Source of the DNA: Clostridium_AD sp050717515
Lineage (GTDB): Bacteria > Bacillota > Clostridia > Clostridiales > Clostridiaceae
Direction of reading: 5' to 3'
Length of the DNA stretch: 64,000 nt
Assembly (NCBI RefSeq): GCF_050717515.1
Contig: NZ_JBOITL010000032.1
Span: 1-64,000, forward strand
The notes beneath the pieces are model-generated. The model was given only the letters and a program-made list of their open reading frames with translations, was not told where the DNA came from and searched no databases. The position numbers were made by a program, and so were the translations under genes. Below are positions 53,413 through 63,011 of the stretch, piece by piece. How positions within the stretch are numbered: position 1 is the first letter of the stretch; each line of letters begins with the position of its first letter.

Positions 53413-54618
53413 ATGCAACAAACACCGAATGCTAATAGGCTTCATATAGCTATATTTGGAAAAAGAAATGTGGGTAAGTCAAGTTTAATCAATGCACTTA
53501 CTGAGCAAGATATTGCTTTAGTATCTGAGGTGGCAGGGACTACTACGGATCCTGTATATAAGGCTATGGAGTTACTTCCAATAGGGCCCGTTGTGATTAT
53601 AGATACTGCAGGACTTGATGACAAAGGAGCGATTGGGGAGCTTCGGATAAAGAAGACTAAAGAAGTTATGGATAAAACGGATTTGGCTCTTTTGGTTATA
53701 GATGGAAATGTGGGAGATTTAACTTTTGAGAGTAAATGGTATGAAGATTTAAAGGAAAGAAAAATTCCTGTAGTTGGAGTTATCAATAAGGTTGATAAGG
53801 GCGATGTGGAATTGGATAGGATTCAAAAGGTTATAAATATAAATTTTGTTAAGGTTAGCGCTAAGGATAAAGTGAATATTGATGAGTTAAAAAAGGCTAT
53901 TATGAAGATGGCTCCAGAGGAATTTGAGAAAAGCACAATTGTTGGTGACATAGTAAAACCAAAGGCAAGAGTAATAGTTGTAGCTCCACAAGATATTCAA
54001 GCACCAAAAGGGAGATTAATACTTCCACAGGTTCAAATAATAAGAGATCTCCTTGATAATGATGCAATGGCATTAGTGGTAAAGGATAGTGAACTTGAGG
54101 ATGTTTTGGCCTCACTAAAGGATAAGCCAGATTTAGTAATTACCGACTCCCAGGTATTTAAGAAAGTTAATTCTATAATATCAAAGGATGTTCCACTTAC
54201 TTCCTTCTCTATACTTATGGCTAGGTATAAAGGAGATTTAAACAGTTTAGTTAAAGGTGCAAGGGCTATAGATACTTTAAAACCAGGAGATAAGGTTCTT
54301 ATAGCGGAAGCCTGCACTCACCATCCCCTAGAAGGAGATATAGGACGAGAAAAACTTCCTATATGGCTTGCGGAAAAAGTAGGTGGAAAGTTAGATATTA
54401 CAGTCTGCGCGGGAAGTTCTTTCCCAGAAGATTTAAGCGCATATAAGCTAATACTTCATTGTGGAGCTTGTATGTTTAATAGACAACAGTTAATGTCCAG
54501 GATTAAAAAGGCTAATTTAGAGGGATTACCTATTACCAATTTTGGTATAGCTATAGCTCATATAAATGGTATTTTAGATAGAGTGCTTAGTGCTTTTGAA
54601 GAATATTCTATAAAATAA
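53413..54618 (+). CDS. hydF: [FeFe]-hydrogenase maturation GTPase HydF
   Basis: Scaffold GTPase of 401 residues that carries the 2Fe precursor to HydA. GTPase motifs GKRNVGKSS, AGTTTDP, DTAGLDD and NKVD; a dimerisation domain; and the C-terminal cluster ligands in CTHHPLEGD and HCGACMFN. Start ATG after GGGAGG. A single gene, ended by a terminator. Confidence 0.94.
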   Translation: MQQTPNANRLHIAIFGKRNVGKSSLINALTEQDIALVSEVAGTTTDPVYKAMELLPIGPVVIIDTAGLDDKGAIGELRIKKTKEVMDKTDLALLVIDGNVGDLTFESKWYEDLKERKIPVVGVINKVDKGDVELDRIQKVININFVKVSAKDKVNIDELKKAIMKMAPEEFEKSTIVGDIVKPKARVIVVAPQDIQAPKGRLILPQVQIIRDLLDNDAMALVVKDSELEDVLASLKDKPDLVITDSQVFKKVNSIISKDVPLTSFSILMARYKGDLNSLVKGARAIDTLKPGDKVLIAEACTHHPLEGDIGREKLPIWLAEKVGGKLDITVCAGSSFPEDLSAYKLILHCGACMFNRQQLMSRIKKANLEGLPITNFGIAIAHINGILDRVLSAFEEYSIK

Positions 54619-54621
54619 ATT

Positions 54622-54669
54622 AATATCCACAACTAAGACGGATTAAAGGTTTTAGATGTGGATATTTTT
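54622..54669 (+). terminator. Terminator after hydF
   Basis: AATATCCACA / TGTGGATATT (54622-54631 and 54657-54666), then TTTC. Confidence 0.75.
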
Positions 54670-54712
54670 CAATTTATAAGCGGTAAAATCCATCTACAGC
54701 TGCATAAAGTCA

Positions 54713-56863
54713 CTATATTAAACCTACTAATCCTGCAGTACTTGCAACTATAAAGCAAATAATTATCCCAGTAATAGTAGGCACAAGAAAAGAAACAAGT
54801 GTCCATTTAATGCTTTGAGTTTCTTTTTTTATAGTTAAGCAGGTGGTAGCGCAAGGCCAATGCATTAAGGAAAATAGCATAACACATACCGCAGTCAAAG
54901 GTGTCCATCCATTAGATACAAGAAGAGTCTTTAATTGCACTAGGCTATCAAGTTCAATCATACTTCCTGTAGACATATAGCTCATAATTATTATAGGAAC
55001 AACTATTTCATTTGCAGGAAATCCTAAAATAAAGGCCATTAAAATATAACCATCTAACCCAATAAGTCTTGCAAAGGGATCAAAAAAATTAGCACAATGA
55101 GTTAAAATACTTAAATCACCAATATGGATATTAGCCATTGTCCATATAACTAATCCTGCCGGTGCTGCTACTATCACTGCACGACCAAGTACAAATAAAG
55201 TTCTATCAAATATAGATCTTACAATAACTTTACCTACCTGTGGTTTTCTATAGGGTGGCAACTCCAAAGTAAAATTGGAGGGAATACCTTTTAACATTGT
55301 CTTTGATAAAATTTTAGATATTATTAATGTCATTACAACGCCTAGTATAATAACGCAGGTGAGAATTAGTGTAGATATTATAGATTGGACTGGTCCTACT
55401 ATAATTCCACCAAAGAACATTGTGATAATTGCTATAAGAGTGGGGAATCTTCCGTTGCAAGGCACAAAGTTATTAGTAATAATTGCAATTAGTCGCTCTC
55501 TTGGTGAATCAATTATTCTACAGCCAATTATACCAGCAGCATTGCAACCAAAGCCCATGCACATTGTTAATGCCTGTTTTCCACAAGCACAGGCTTTCTT
55601 GAAATAATTATCAAGATTAAAAGCTACTCTAGGCAGATATCCTAAATCCTCAAGCAAGGTGAAGAGAGGGAAAAATATAGCCATTGGAGGAAGCATAACT
55701 GATACTACCCATGCAAGAGTTCGGTACATACCCAAAACCAATAATCCATGTACCCATTCTGGGGTACCTAACCAAGTAAAAAAAATTGTAAGTCTAGCTT
55801 CTACCCAAAACAGACCATCAGCAATTAATTTAGAAGGAATGTTAGCTCCAGTAATTGTAAGCCAGAAAACTACAGCCAAAAGAAGAATCATAATGGGAAT
55901 TCCAAATTTCTTAGATGTAAGATATTTATCTATTTTTCTATCAGTATCATTATAGTTTTTATCCTTAACAGAAACTACAGTACTACTGATTTTTTCTGCA
56001 GTCTTTACTATTTGAGAAACAATTTTATCACGAAATGTATCAGAATTAATTCCTTGTGTATTTAAAGAAGCTCTTGTTTCATAAACACAATTCATAATCT
56101 CAGCCTGTTCATTTAGGGTAAAATCAAGATACTTGTTAATAGACGCTAAGAGGGTTTCATCTCCATCTATAAGCTTTAATGCTACCCACCTAGGATTAAG
56201 TTTATTCTGAAGTTTTGATTTAAGGGCATTTTCAACCTTAGATATGGCTTTTTCTATCAATTCCTCATATGCTATATTTATGGTGTTTGGAGTAATTTTA
56301 TTAAACGCAACCTCAAAGACTACGTCCATTAATTCAGTTAAACTCTTTGCCTTAATTGCACTTGTTCCTACTGCAGGAACCCCAAGCTGTCTTGATAGAT
56401 CCTCTAAATTTATAGTTATTCCTTTTCTTTTTGCTTCATCTATCAGATTAACGCATACAACAACCTTTGAAGTAATCTCAAGTGTTTGTATAACAAGGTT
56501 TAGATTTCTCTCAAGGCAGGTAGCATCTACTACAATTACTGTTGCATCTGGATTTCCAAAGCATATAAAATCTCTAGCAATCTCTTCTTCAACGGAATTT
56601 ACCATAAGCGAATAGGTGCCCGGAATATCTACAAGAATAAAGTTATTATTTTTATAAGAATATTTCCCCTGGGCATTTGCTACAGTTTTACCAGGCCAGT
56701 TACCTGTGTGCTGCTTTAAACCAGTTAAATTATTAAAAACCGTGCTTTTCCCAACATTAGGATTGCCACCTAAGGCTATTATTTTATCATTTGGCGTAGT
56801 TTTATCAATTCTAAGGTCTTTTTCTAAAACTCCTGTTCCAGTTGATTTATTAGTCAGCCCCAA
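54713..56863 (-). CDS. feoB: Ferrous iron transporter FeoB
   Basis: Membrane GTPase-permease of 716 residues. N-terminal G domain (GGNPNVGKS, NWPGKTV, DIPGTYSL, NLIDEAKRKG), a helical GDI region, then two Gate domains with about ten helices (CNAAGIIGCRIID, GFPANEIVVP). Imports Fe(II). Full length for a short FeoB type. Second gene after feoA, with GGAGGAAAA upstream. Confidence 0.94.
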   Translation of the reverse strand: MGLTNKSTGTGVLEKDLRIDKTTPNDKIIALGGNPNVGKSTVFNNLTGLKQHTGNWPGKTVANAQGKYSYKNNNFILVDIPGTYSLMVNSVEEEIARDFICFGNPDATVIVVDATCLERNLNLVIQTLEITSKVVVCVNLIDEAKRKGITINLEDLSRQLGVPAVGTSAIKAKSLTELMDVVFEVAFNKITPNTINIAYEELIEKAISKVENALKSKLQNKLNPRWVALKLIDGDETLLASINKYLDFTLNEQAEIMNCVYETRASLNTQGINSDTFRDKIVSQIVKTAEKISSTVVSVKDKNYNDTDRKIDKYLTSKKFGIPIMILLLAVVFWLTITGANIPSKLIADGLFWVEARLTIFFTWLGTPEWVHGLLVLGMYRTLAWVVSVMLPPMAIFFPLFTLLEDLGYLPRVAFNLDNYFKKACACGKQALTMCMGFGCNAAGIIGCRIIDSPRERLIAIITNNFVPCNGRFPTLIAIITMFFGGIIVGPVQSIISTLILTCVIILGVVMTLIISKILSKTMLKGIPSNFTLELPPYRKPQVGKVIVRSIFDRTLFVLGRAVIVAAPAGLVIWTMANIHIGDLSILTHCANFFDPFARLIGLDGYILMAFILGFPANEIVVPIIIMSYMSTGSMIELDSLVQLKTLLVSNGWTPLTAVCVMLFSLMHWPCATTCLTIKKETQSIKWTLVSFLVPTITGIIICFIVASTAGLVGLI

Positions 56864-56928
56864 AAATTTTTCCTCCTTAAAAATGCTGATTATTGATATA
56901 TTTTATAAGTAGATTTATAAACAGAAAC

Positions 56929-57174
56929 TTAAAGTGTTTCTACTAAAATCATAGAGGCTAATTCACTTCGAAGAGCAATTACAGCACCGCGAATAAGATA
57001 AGCAACAGAGTCACCAGATGGACTTTTTTGCAAAGATTCTACCGCAGTACCATCAATTAACCCTAGGTCTAGCATCCTTCTTCTTATTAAACCTTCGGAA
57101 ATTAATTTTTTAACTTTACATTTTTTACCTAGTGGTAATGTACTAAGTGGAATGTCATAACTATTCATATACAA
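56929..57174 (-). CDS. feoA: Ferrous iron transport protein FeoA
   Basis: Cytosolic SH3-like protein of 81 residues that supports FeoB: IPLSTLPLGKKCKVKKL, RRMLDLGLIDGTAVE and a closing ALRSELASMI. It lies 65 bp before feoB and divergent from the DtxR-type gene. Confidence 0.9.
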   Translation of the reverse strand: MYMNSYDIPLSTLPLGKKCKVKKLISEGLIRRRMLDLGLIDGTAVESLQKSPSGDSVAYLIRGAVIALRSELASMILVETL

Positions 57175-57200
57175 ATGAACCCCCTAACAAAACGATTTGC

Positions 57201-57225
57201 TGTAGAGAAAAAAACTTTCTCTACA
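57201..57225. promoter_or_regulatory. Palindrome between feoA and the DtxR-type gene
   Basis: TGTAGAGAAA / TTTCTCTACA with a five-base AAAAC centre, 27 bp before feoA. Candidate operator of the divergent metalloregulator, or a leader hairpin. Confidence 0.5.
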
Positions 57226-57311
57226 CTAAAATATGATAAATACTTTTTAAGTGCTACTAATATATATAAATTATGAAGAATTATTTTAAAAAAAATAATG
57301 GTGGTGATTAA

Positions 57312-57794
57312 ATGGATAATAAATTTCATACTGTCCGTGGATATGAATTACAAGGATATAATAAAAATATGATTACTCCTGCATTAGAGGATTATCTTGA
57401 AATGATATATAGGAATAGTCTAAAACAACCCTATATTCGAACAAATGTGCTTGCACAGCTTCTAAATGTTAAGGATTCTTCAGCTTCAAAAATGATAAAG
57501 AAGCTTGGAGAATTGGGACTCGTAAATTATATAAAATATGGAATTGTAACTTTAACAGATGAAGGTAAGAAATTAGGAGAATTCCTATTGAACAGGCATA
57601 ATACAATAGAAAATTTTTTATCTTTTATAGGATGTACGGAGGAGACATTAATTCAAGTAGAATTGATAGAGCATATTATCAGCACTGATACAGTAAAGAA
57701 TATGCAAATTTTATATAATTTTTTTAAAAGTAACAAAGATATATTAGAAAAATATGTGGATTATAAAAATACATTTATTAAAATGTTAGAATAG
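57312..57794 (+). CDS. DtxR/MntR-family metalloregulator
   Basis: Regulator of 160 residues: winged helix (LEDYLEMIYRNSL, VKDSSASKMIKKLGELGLV) and a dimerisation/metal domain (EGKKLGEFLLNRHNTIENFL, ELIEHIIS). Fe or Mn repressor; adjacency to feoAB favours iron. No C-terminal SH3 domain, as in MntR. Confidence 0.85.
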   Translation: MDNKFHTVRGYELQGYNKNMITPALEDYLEMIYRNSLKQPYIRTNVLAQLLNVKDSSASKMIKKLGELGLVNYIKYGIVTLTDEGKKLGEFLLNRHNTIENFLSFIGCTEETLIQVELIEHIISTDTVKNMQILYNFFKSNKDILEKYVDYKNTFIKMLE

Positions 57795-58044
57795 ATTACT
57801 AAAAATTAATAATTGAAACAATTAAGCACATTATAAAATACAATATGGTAACTTTCAATGAATAATTAATACAATATATATACAACATTAGTCTTCTGTA
57901 GATTAAAAAAATCAAAGGCATTGTTAAAAAAAAATCAAAGCCCCTATATTAATTTTCGAATAATTGGTGTAAAATTTAATTATGGAAAAATAAGAAATAG
58001 CAAATTATAAAATAAATATAAGGTAACTTGAAGGGATGATAATA

Positions 58045-58299
58045 ATGGTAACTATTAGTATTTGTGTTGGAAGTGCCTGTCATTTAAAAGGGTCTTATAA
58101 AGTAATAGAAGGGTTACAAAAGTTAATTAAAGAAAATAAAGTTGAAAATAAGATAGAAATTAAGGGGGCATTTTGTATTGGCAGATGCACCGAGGGAGTT
58201 TCAGTAACTGTGAATGATGATGAGTTTTTTTCCTTAAATGAGAACAATGTAGATTCATTCTTTCATGAAACTATTATGAGAGGTATATCAAATGAGTAA
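58045..58299 (+). CDS. Thioredoxin-like [2Fe-2S] protein
   Basis: Protein of 84 residues from ATG 58045 (AAGGGATG upstream). ICVGSACHLKGS and GAFCIGRCTEGVSV give the four Cys of a NuoE/HoxE-like 2Fe-2S domain. Likely electron donor or acceptor for the sensory hydrogenase whose gene overlaps its stop by 8 bp. Confidence 0.85.
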   Translation: MVTISICVGSACHLKGSYKVIEGLQKLIKENKVENKIEIKGAFCIGRCTEGVSVTVNDDEFFSLNENNVDSFFHETIMRGISNE

Positions 58300-60010
58300 T
58301 ATAAATTTTTCTAAAGCATATTGTAAAAATTGTTATAAATGTCTTCGTTCATGTCCTGTGAAGGCAATAAAGTTCGAGAATGAACAGGCTACTATAGATG
58401 AACAAAGATGTATAGAATGTGGTCATTGCCTTACTATATGCCCGCAAAACGCTAGAGAAATTAAAAGTGATGTGGAGGTTGTTAAACTTGCTATAAATTC
58501 AGGAAAAAAAATCATAGCAAGTTTAGCACCATCCTTTGCTGGTTATTTTGATGTGGAGCAAGGACGCGTGGTAGCGGCTTTAAAGAAGTTAGGATTTAGT
58601 ATAATAGAAGAAACTGCAGTAGGGGCGGAAATAGTAGCCGATTTATATAATGATTATATTGTGGAGAATAAGAGAGATGTTTATATAACCACAGCATGCC
58701 CATCAGCTAATTACTTAGTAGAAAAATATTTCAAAGAAATAATTCCATACTTGATGCCTATAGTATCTCCTATGATAGCTCACGGTAAATTACTAAAGGA
58801 TAAATTTGGTGAAGATAGCTTTATTGTATTTATAGGACCGTGCCTAGCAAAAAAATCTGAGTTTGAGTATTTTTTAAAAGATAATGTGATTAATGCAGTA
58901 TTAACTTTTGATGAATTGAATTCTTGGATTACTGAAGCTGGTATAGAAATACATGAGTTAGAAGAAGAGAATTTTAACATTAATCCATATAGTAAAGGTC
59001 AGGGATTTCCTATGGGTGGAGGTATTATTGAGGCAATGGGGAGTGAGTTAAAGCAAAGGTCACTTAGTGTTATTACTGTAAGTGGTATGGAAGAGTGCAT
59101 AGAAGTATTTAATAGCATTAAGAATGGCGATTTAAAGGACGTATTGATTGAAGCTAGTGCATGTAAGGGGAGCTGCATAGGTGGACCAGTCATGGTTAAA
59201 AATGGTGAAAATTATTATACAAAATTAAGAAAAGTTAAAAACTACATAAAGAGTCGTAAAAACTATAATGATCCAATAAATACGCAGATACCAAATAATA
59301 TAAATTTTAACAGGATATTTACTGAAAAATCTATTATAAAGGCTATAGCCACAGAAGAAGAAATTATAGCTATTATGAAAAAAATGGGTAAATATGAACT
59401 TATAGATGAACTTAATTGTGGGGTGTGTGGATATAATTCTTGTAGAGAAAAAGCCCAAGCTGTTTTTGAAGGTATGGCTGAGACGACTATGTGTCTTCAT
59501 TATATGAGAACTAAAGCAGAAAGTCTTTCTAATGAAATTGTTGAAAACACTGCAAGTAATCTAATTCTATTAGATGGAGAAATGAATGTACGAGAGATGA
59601 ATCCAGCTGCTAAGGCGATATTTAAAATACAATCTCAAAATATCATAGGAAAACCTATATCCCTACTTATTGATGATACGGATTTTAAAAATGTAAGAGA
59701 GTCTGGAGAAAATATAATAGGTAAAAAAGTTGCTTATCCACAGTATGGAGTAGTGTTTATAGAGAATATAGTATATCTCCCTAAGCAAGACATGGTCCTT
59801 GCAAGTATGATTAATATTATGACCGAAGAGAAAAATAAAAAAGAATTAATGAAGGTTAAAGAAAATACATTAAATGCGGCTCAAGAGGTTATAGAAAAGC
59901 AAATGAGGGTTGCCCAAGAAATAGCAAGTCTACTTGGTGAAACCACTGCAGAAACTAAGATTATTTTGACTAAGCTAAAGAAAATAGTAGCAGGTGAAGA
60001 TATTGAATAA
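58292..60010 (+). CDS. hydS: Sensory [FeFe]-hydrogenase-like protein with PAS domain
   Basis: 572 residues: two 4Fe-4S motifs (CKNCYKCLRSCP, CIECGHCLTICP), an H-cluster domain, an extra cluster (CGVCGYNSC, about 376-384), a PAS domain (about 425-515) and a C-terminal coiled coil. The H-cluster motif TSCCPGW of catalytic enzymes is TTACPSANY here, so the proton-relay Cys is Ala; FIGPCLAKKSE and ASACKGSCIGG retain the ligands. This is the group C (HydS/HsfB-like) sensor type. Overlaps the phosphatase gene by 17 bp, implying a signalling pair. Confidence 0.88.
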   Translation: MSNINFSKAYCKNCYKCLRSCPVKAIKFENEQATIDEQRCIECGHCLTICPQNAREIKSDVEVVKLAINSGKKIIASLAPSFAGYFDVEQGRVVAALKKLGFSIIEETAVGAEIVADLYNDYIVENKRDVYITTACPSANYLVEKYFKEIIPYLMPIVSPMIAHGKLLKDKFGEDSFIVFIGPCLAKKSEFEYFLKDNVINAVLTFDELNSWITEAGIEIHELEEENFNINPYSKGQGFPMGGGIIEAMGSELKQRSLSVITVSGMEECIEVFNSIKNGDLKDVLIEASACKGSCIGGPVMVKNGENYYTKLRKVKNYIKSRKNYNDPINTQIPNNINFNRIFTEKSIIKAIATEEEIIAIMKKMGKYELIDELNCGVCGYNSCREKAQAVFEGMAETTMCLHYMRTKAESLSNEIVENTASNLILLDGEMNVREMNPAAKAIFKIQSQNIIGKPISLLIDDTDFKNVRESGENIIGKKVAYPQYGVVFIENIVYLPKQDMVLASMINIMTEEKNKKELMKVKENTLNAAQEVIEKQMRVAQEIASLLGETTAETKIILTKLKKIVAGEDIE

Positions 60011-61184
60011 GATGGATTTATTTATTGATGTAGCTTACGATAGTTTGATAAAAAAAGATGAGGAACTCTGTGGGGATAGAGTGGAAATAATAAGACTTAA
60101 GGATAGTACTATAATTGTTATGGCAGATGGGCTGGGTAGTGGGGTGAAGGCTAATATACTAGCTTCATTAACATCTAAAATTGCTAGTACTATGCTTAAA
60201 GAAGGAGCGGACATCTATGAAACTGTAGATACTATAGTAAACACATTACCTGTGTGTAAGGTCCGTGAGATTGCCTATTGCACCTTCACTTTAATGAAAA
60301 TTTATAATGATGGAAGGGCTTATATTGCTGAATATGATAATCCACCTTTCTTTTTATTAAGGAATAATAAGGGCATTGAAGTGGATAAAAAGGAAAGTAT
60401 CATTAATGAAAAAAAAGTAGTTGAAAGTCAATTTATACTGGAAGAGGGGGATGTAATTACAGTAGTCAGCGATGGGTGTATTCATGCTGGCATCGGGAAT
60501 ATATTAAATTTAGGCTGGAGTTGGGATAATGTACAAAATTATTTGACTCGGAATACACAATGTAGGAGGAGTGCAAAAAACATAGAAAAAGATTTAATTC
60601 AGGTATGTTGGGATTTATATGGAGGAAAACCTGGAGATGATACTACTGTTGTATGCGTAAAAGCCAGAAAGCCAGAAGTTATTGATCTATTTACTGGCCC
60701 GCCTCAGGATGAGCGAAATGATAGCTATGTTATTAAAGAGTTCATGAGCGGACCTGGAAAGAAGGTAATTTGTGGGGGAACAACATCTAATATTGTAAAG
60801 CGAGAACTTGGACGTGAACTTAAAGTAAACTTAGACTTTTATGATAAAGATGTACCACCTACGGCAACTATGGAGGGAATAGATTTAATTACTGAAGGGG
60901 TTTTAACTTTAAGCAAGGCGTTAGAAAAGTTAAGTAAATATGAAGCGAGTTTTTCAAAACAAGAATCTTACAGTGATTTAGATGGTAAAGACGGAGCTAG
61001 CAGACTTGTTAAAATGTTAATAGAGGATTGTACTCATTTTAATTTATGGGTAGGAAAGGCTATAAATCCAGCACATCAAAATCCGAATTTTCCAATAGAC
61101 TTGAGTATTAAGCTTAAACTCGTGAATGAACTAGCAGATCATATGAAAAAATTAGGTAAGCATGTTAATATTAATTATCTATAA
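59994..61184 (+). CDS. SpoIIE-type serine phosphatase
   Basis: PP2C/SpoIIE-fold phosphatase of 396 residues: VMADGLGSGVKAN (Asp metal ligand), TVVSDGCIHAG and GDDTTVVCVKA. The C-terminal 150 residues (about 245-396) form a further domain with no family I recognise. Probably the output of HydS, dephosphorylating an unknown target that regulates hydrogenase. Confidence 0.85.
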   Translation: MKILNKMDLFIDVAYDSLIKKDEELCGDRVEIIRLKDSTIIVMADGLGSGVKANILASLTSKIASTMLKEGADIYETVDTIVNTLPVCKVREIAYCTFTLMKIYNDGRAYIAEYDNPPFFLLRNNKGIEVDKKESIINEKKVVESQFILEEGDVITVVSDGCIHAGIGNILNLGWSWDNVQNYLTRNTQCRRSAKNIEKDLIQVCWDLYGGKPGDDTTVVCVKARKPEVIDLFTGPPQDERNDSYVIKEFMSGPGKKVICGGTTSNIVKRELGRELKVNLDFYDKDVPPTATMEGIDLITEGVLTLSKALEKLSKYEASFSKQESYSDLDGKDGASRLVKMLIEDCTHFNLWVGKAINPAHQNPNFPIDLSIKLKLVNELADHMKKLGKHVNINYL

Positions 61185-61187
61185 AAA

Positions 61188-61213
61188 AAACAGCAGTTTA
61201 TCTGCTGTTTTTT
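61188..61213. terminator. Convergent terminator
   Basis: AAACAGCAG / CTGCTGTTT with a TTTAT loop and flanking A and T runs; serves both the phosphatase and hydA genes. Confidence 0.9.
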
Positions 61214-61223
61214 ATATTTAGTA

Positions 61224-62960
61224 CTATTTACGTTTTACATATTCTGTATGAAGAAGTTCGTGAGCTTTAACGCCGTATGGTTCTCCAAGAAATTCTTCAT
61301 ATATTTTTTTAATGTATGGATTTTCGTGAGATTTTCTTAGAGTCTTGTTTTTATCTTCACTATATAAAACAGACATTCTCTTAGATAATATATCTTCATA
61401 ATCATTTGAATAGGGCTGTCCACCACCATTAATACATCCACCAGGGCAAGCCATGATTTCAATTAAATGATAGTTAGCTTCTCCTGCCCGAATAGCTTCT
61501 AATAATTTACGAGCGTTTCCAAGTCCACTAGCTATAGCAACTTTAACATCAAGATCATTAATTTTTACAGAGGCTTCTTTTATGCCCTCCATACCTCGAA
61601 CTTCTTCAAAATCTACATTTTCAAGTGTTTCATTTGTGAGCCACTCATAAGCAGTACGAAGTGCAGCTTCCATAACTCCGCCAGATGTACCAAATATAAC
61701 TCCAGCACCAGTAGATTCTCCCAGGGGATTATCGAATTCTTCTTCTGGTAATGAATTGAAATCAATTCCAGCTTCTTTAATCATTTTAGCAAGTTCTCTT
61801 GTACTTATAACTATATCAACATCTGGTACTCCATTTGTAGCCATCTCAGGCCTTGCTGCTTCATATTTTTTTGCAAGACAAGGCATTACAGATACAACTA
61901 TCATATTTTTTGACTCTACATTCATTTTTTCTGCAAGGTATGTTTTAGCAACAGCACCCCACATTTGTTGTGGTGATTTACAAGTAGAGGGAATATCTAA
62001 TAAATCATTAAATTGATGCTCAAAGAATTTAACCCAACCAGGACAACAGCTTGTAAGCATTGGAAGTTTTCCACCGTGTTGTAATCTATGAGCAAATTCG
62101 CTAGCTTCTTCCATTATTGTTAAATCAGCTGCAAAATCCGTATCAAATACTTTAGTAAAACCTAAAGCTCTTAGTGCAGCAACCATTTTACCGGTAACAG
62201 AAGTTCCACGCGGAAGTCCGAATTCTTCACCTAGTGCAGCTCTAACTGCAGGAGCAGTTTGAACAACAACAACTTTTTCGTTTTGACCTAGAGCATTCCA
62301 AACTTTAGAAGTGTTATTAACTTCTGTTAATGCACCAGTTGGACATACAGAAACACATTTTCCGCAGAAAGTACAAGTCGTTTCTCCCATTGGCATTGAA
62401 AAAGCAGGAGATACAACAGTTTGAAAGCCACGGCCTACACCGGATAAAACTCCAACAGTTTGAACTTCATTACACATAGTTTCACAACGTCTGCATAATA
62501 TACATTTATCTAGATTTCTAACAATAGAACTACTTGAATTATCTATAGGATAAGTTGACATTTCACCTTTATAGCGAATCTCACGAATACCTAGTTCAGC
62601 AGCTAATCTTTGTAATTCACAAACAGTATTTTTCTCACATAATAAGCAGTCTTGAGGATGGTCAGATAGAATTAATTCAAGCACAGTTCTACGTGCTTTA
62701 ATAGCTCTAATTGAAGATGTCTTAATGACCATTCCATTTGCAACGGGAGTTGAACATGCAGGAGCTAAGTTTCTGCGTCCTTCAACTTCAACGACACACA
62801 CACGACAAGAACCGGGATGGTTTGTAGTTTTTCCATCATGCATATTTAAATGGCATAATGTTGGGATATTTATATTTAACATTCTAGCAGCTTGTAGAAT
62901 AGTTGTGCCTTGTTCTACTTGAATTTCTTGATGGTTTATAGTAAGAGTAATCAAACTCAC
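61224..62960 (-). CDS. hydA: [FeFe]-hydrogenase catalytic subunit HydA (bifurcating type)
   Basis: 578 residues from GTG 62960 (AAGAGGTG upstream). An N-terminal 2Fe-2S ferredoxin domain (CRVCVVEVEG), a His/Cys cluster (HPQDCLLCEKNTVCEL), two 4Fe-4S motifs (CILCRRCETMC, CTFCGKCVSVCP) and the H-cluster with TSCCPGW, MPCLAKKYE and ACPGGCINGGGQP. The architecture and adjacent hydB fit the trimeric electron-bifurcating HydABC. The TTG at 62999 is a less likely start. Confidence 0.93.
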   Translation of the reverse strand: MSLITLTINHQEIQVEQGTTILQAARMLNINIPTLCHLNMHDGKTTNHPGSCRVCVVEVEGRRNLAPACSTPVANGMVIKTSSIRAIKARRTVLELILSDHPQDCLLCEKNTVCELQRLAAELGIREIRYKGEMSTYPIDNSSSSIVRNLDKCILCRRCETMCNEVQTVGVLSGVGRGFQTVVSPAFSMPMGETTCTFCGKCVSVCPTGALTEVNNTSKVWNALGQNEKVVVVQTAPAVRAALGEEFGLPRGTSVTGKMVAALRALGFTKVFDTDFAADLTIMEEASEFAHRLQHGGKLPMLTSCCPGWVKFFEHQFNDLLDIPSTCKSPQQMWGAVAKTYLAEKMNVESKNMIVVSVMPCLAKKYEAARPEMATNGVPDVDIVISTRELAKMIKEAGIDFNSLPEEEFDNPLGESTGAGVIFGTSGGVMEAALRTAYEWLTNETLENVDFEEVRGMEGIKEASVKINDLDVKVAIASGLGNARKLLEAIRAGEANYHLIEIMACPGGCINGGGQPYSNDYEDILSKRMSVLYSEDKNKTLRKSHENPYIKKIYEEFLGEPYGVKAHELLHTEYVKRK

Positions 62961-63011
62961 AGCGTGCACCTCTTTCTTATATTTATATTTAAGAAACAAT
63001 TCATTTAGATG

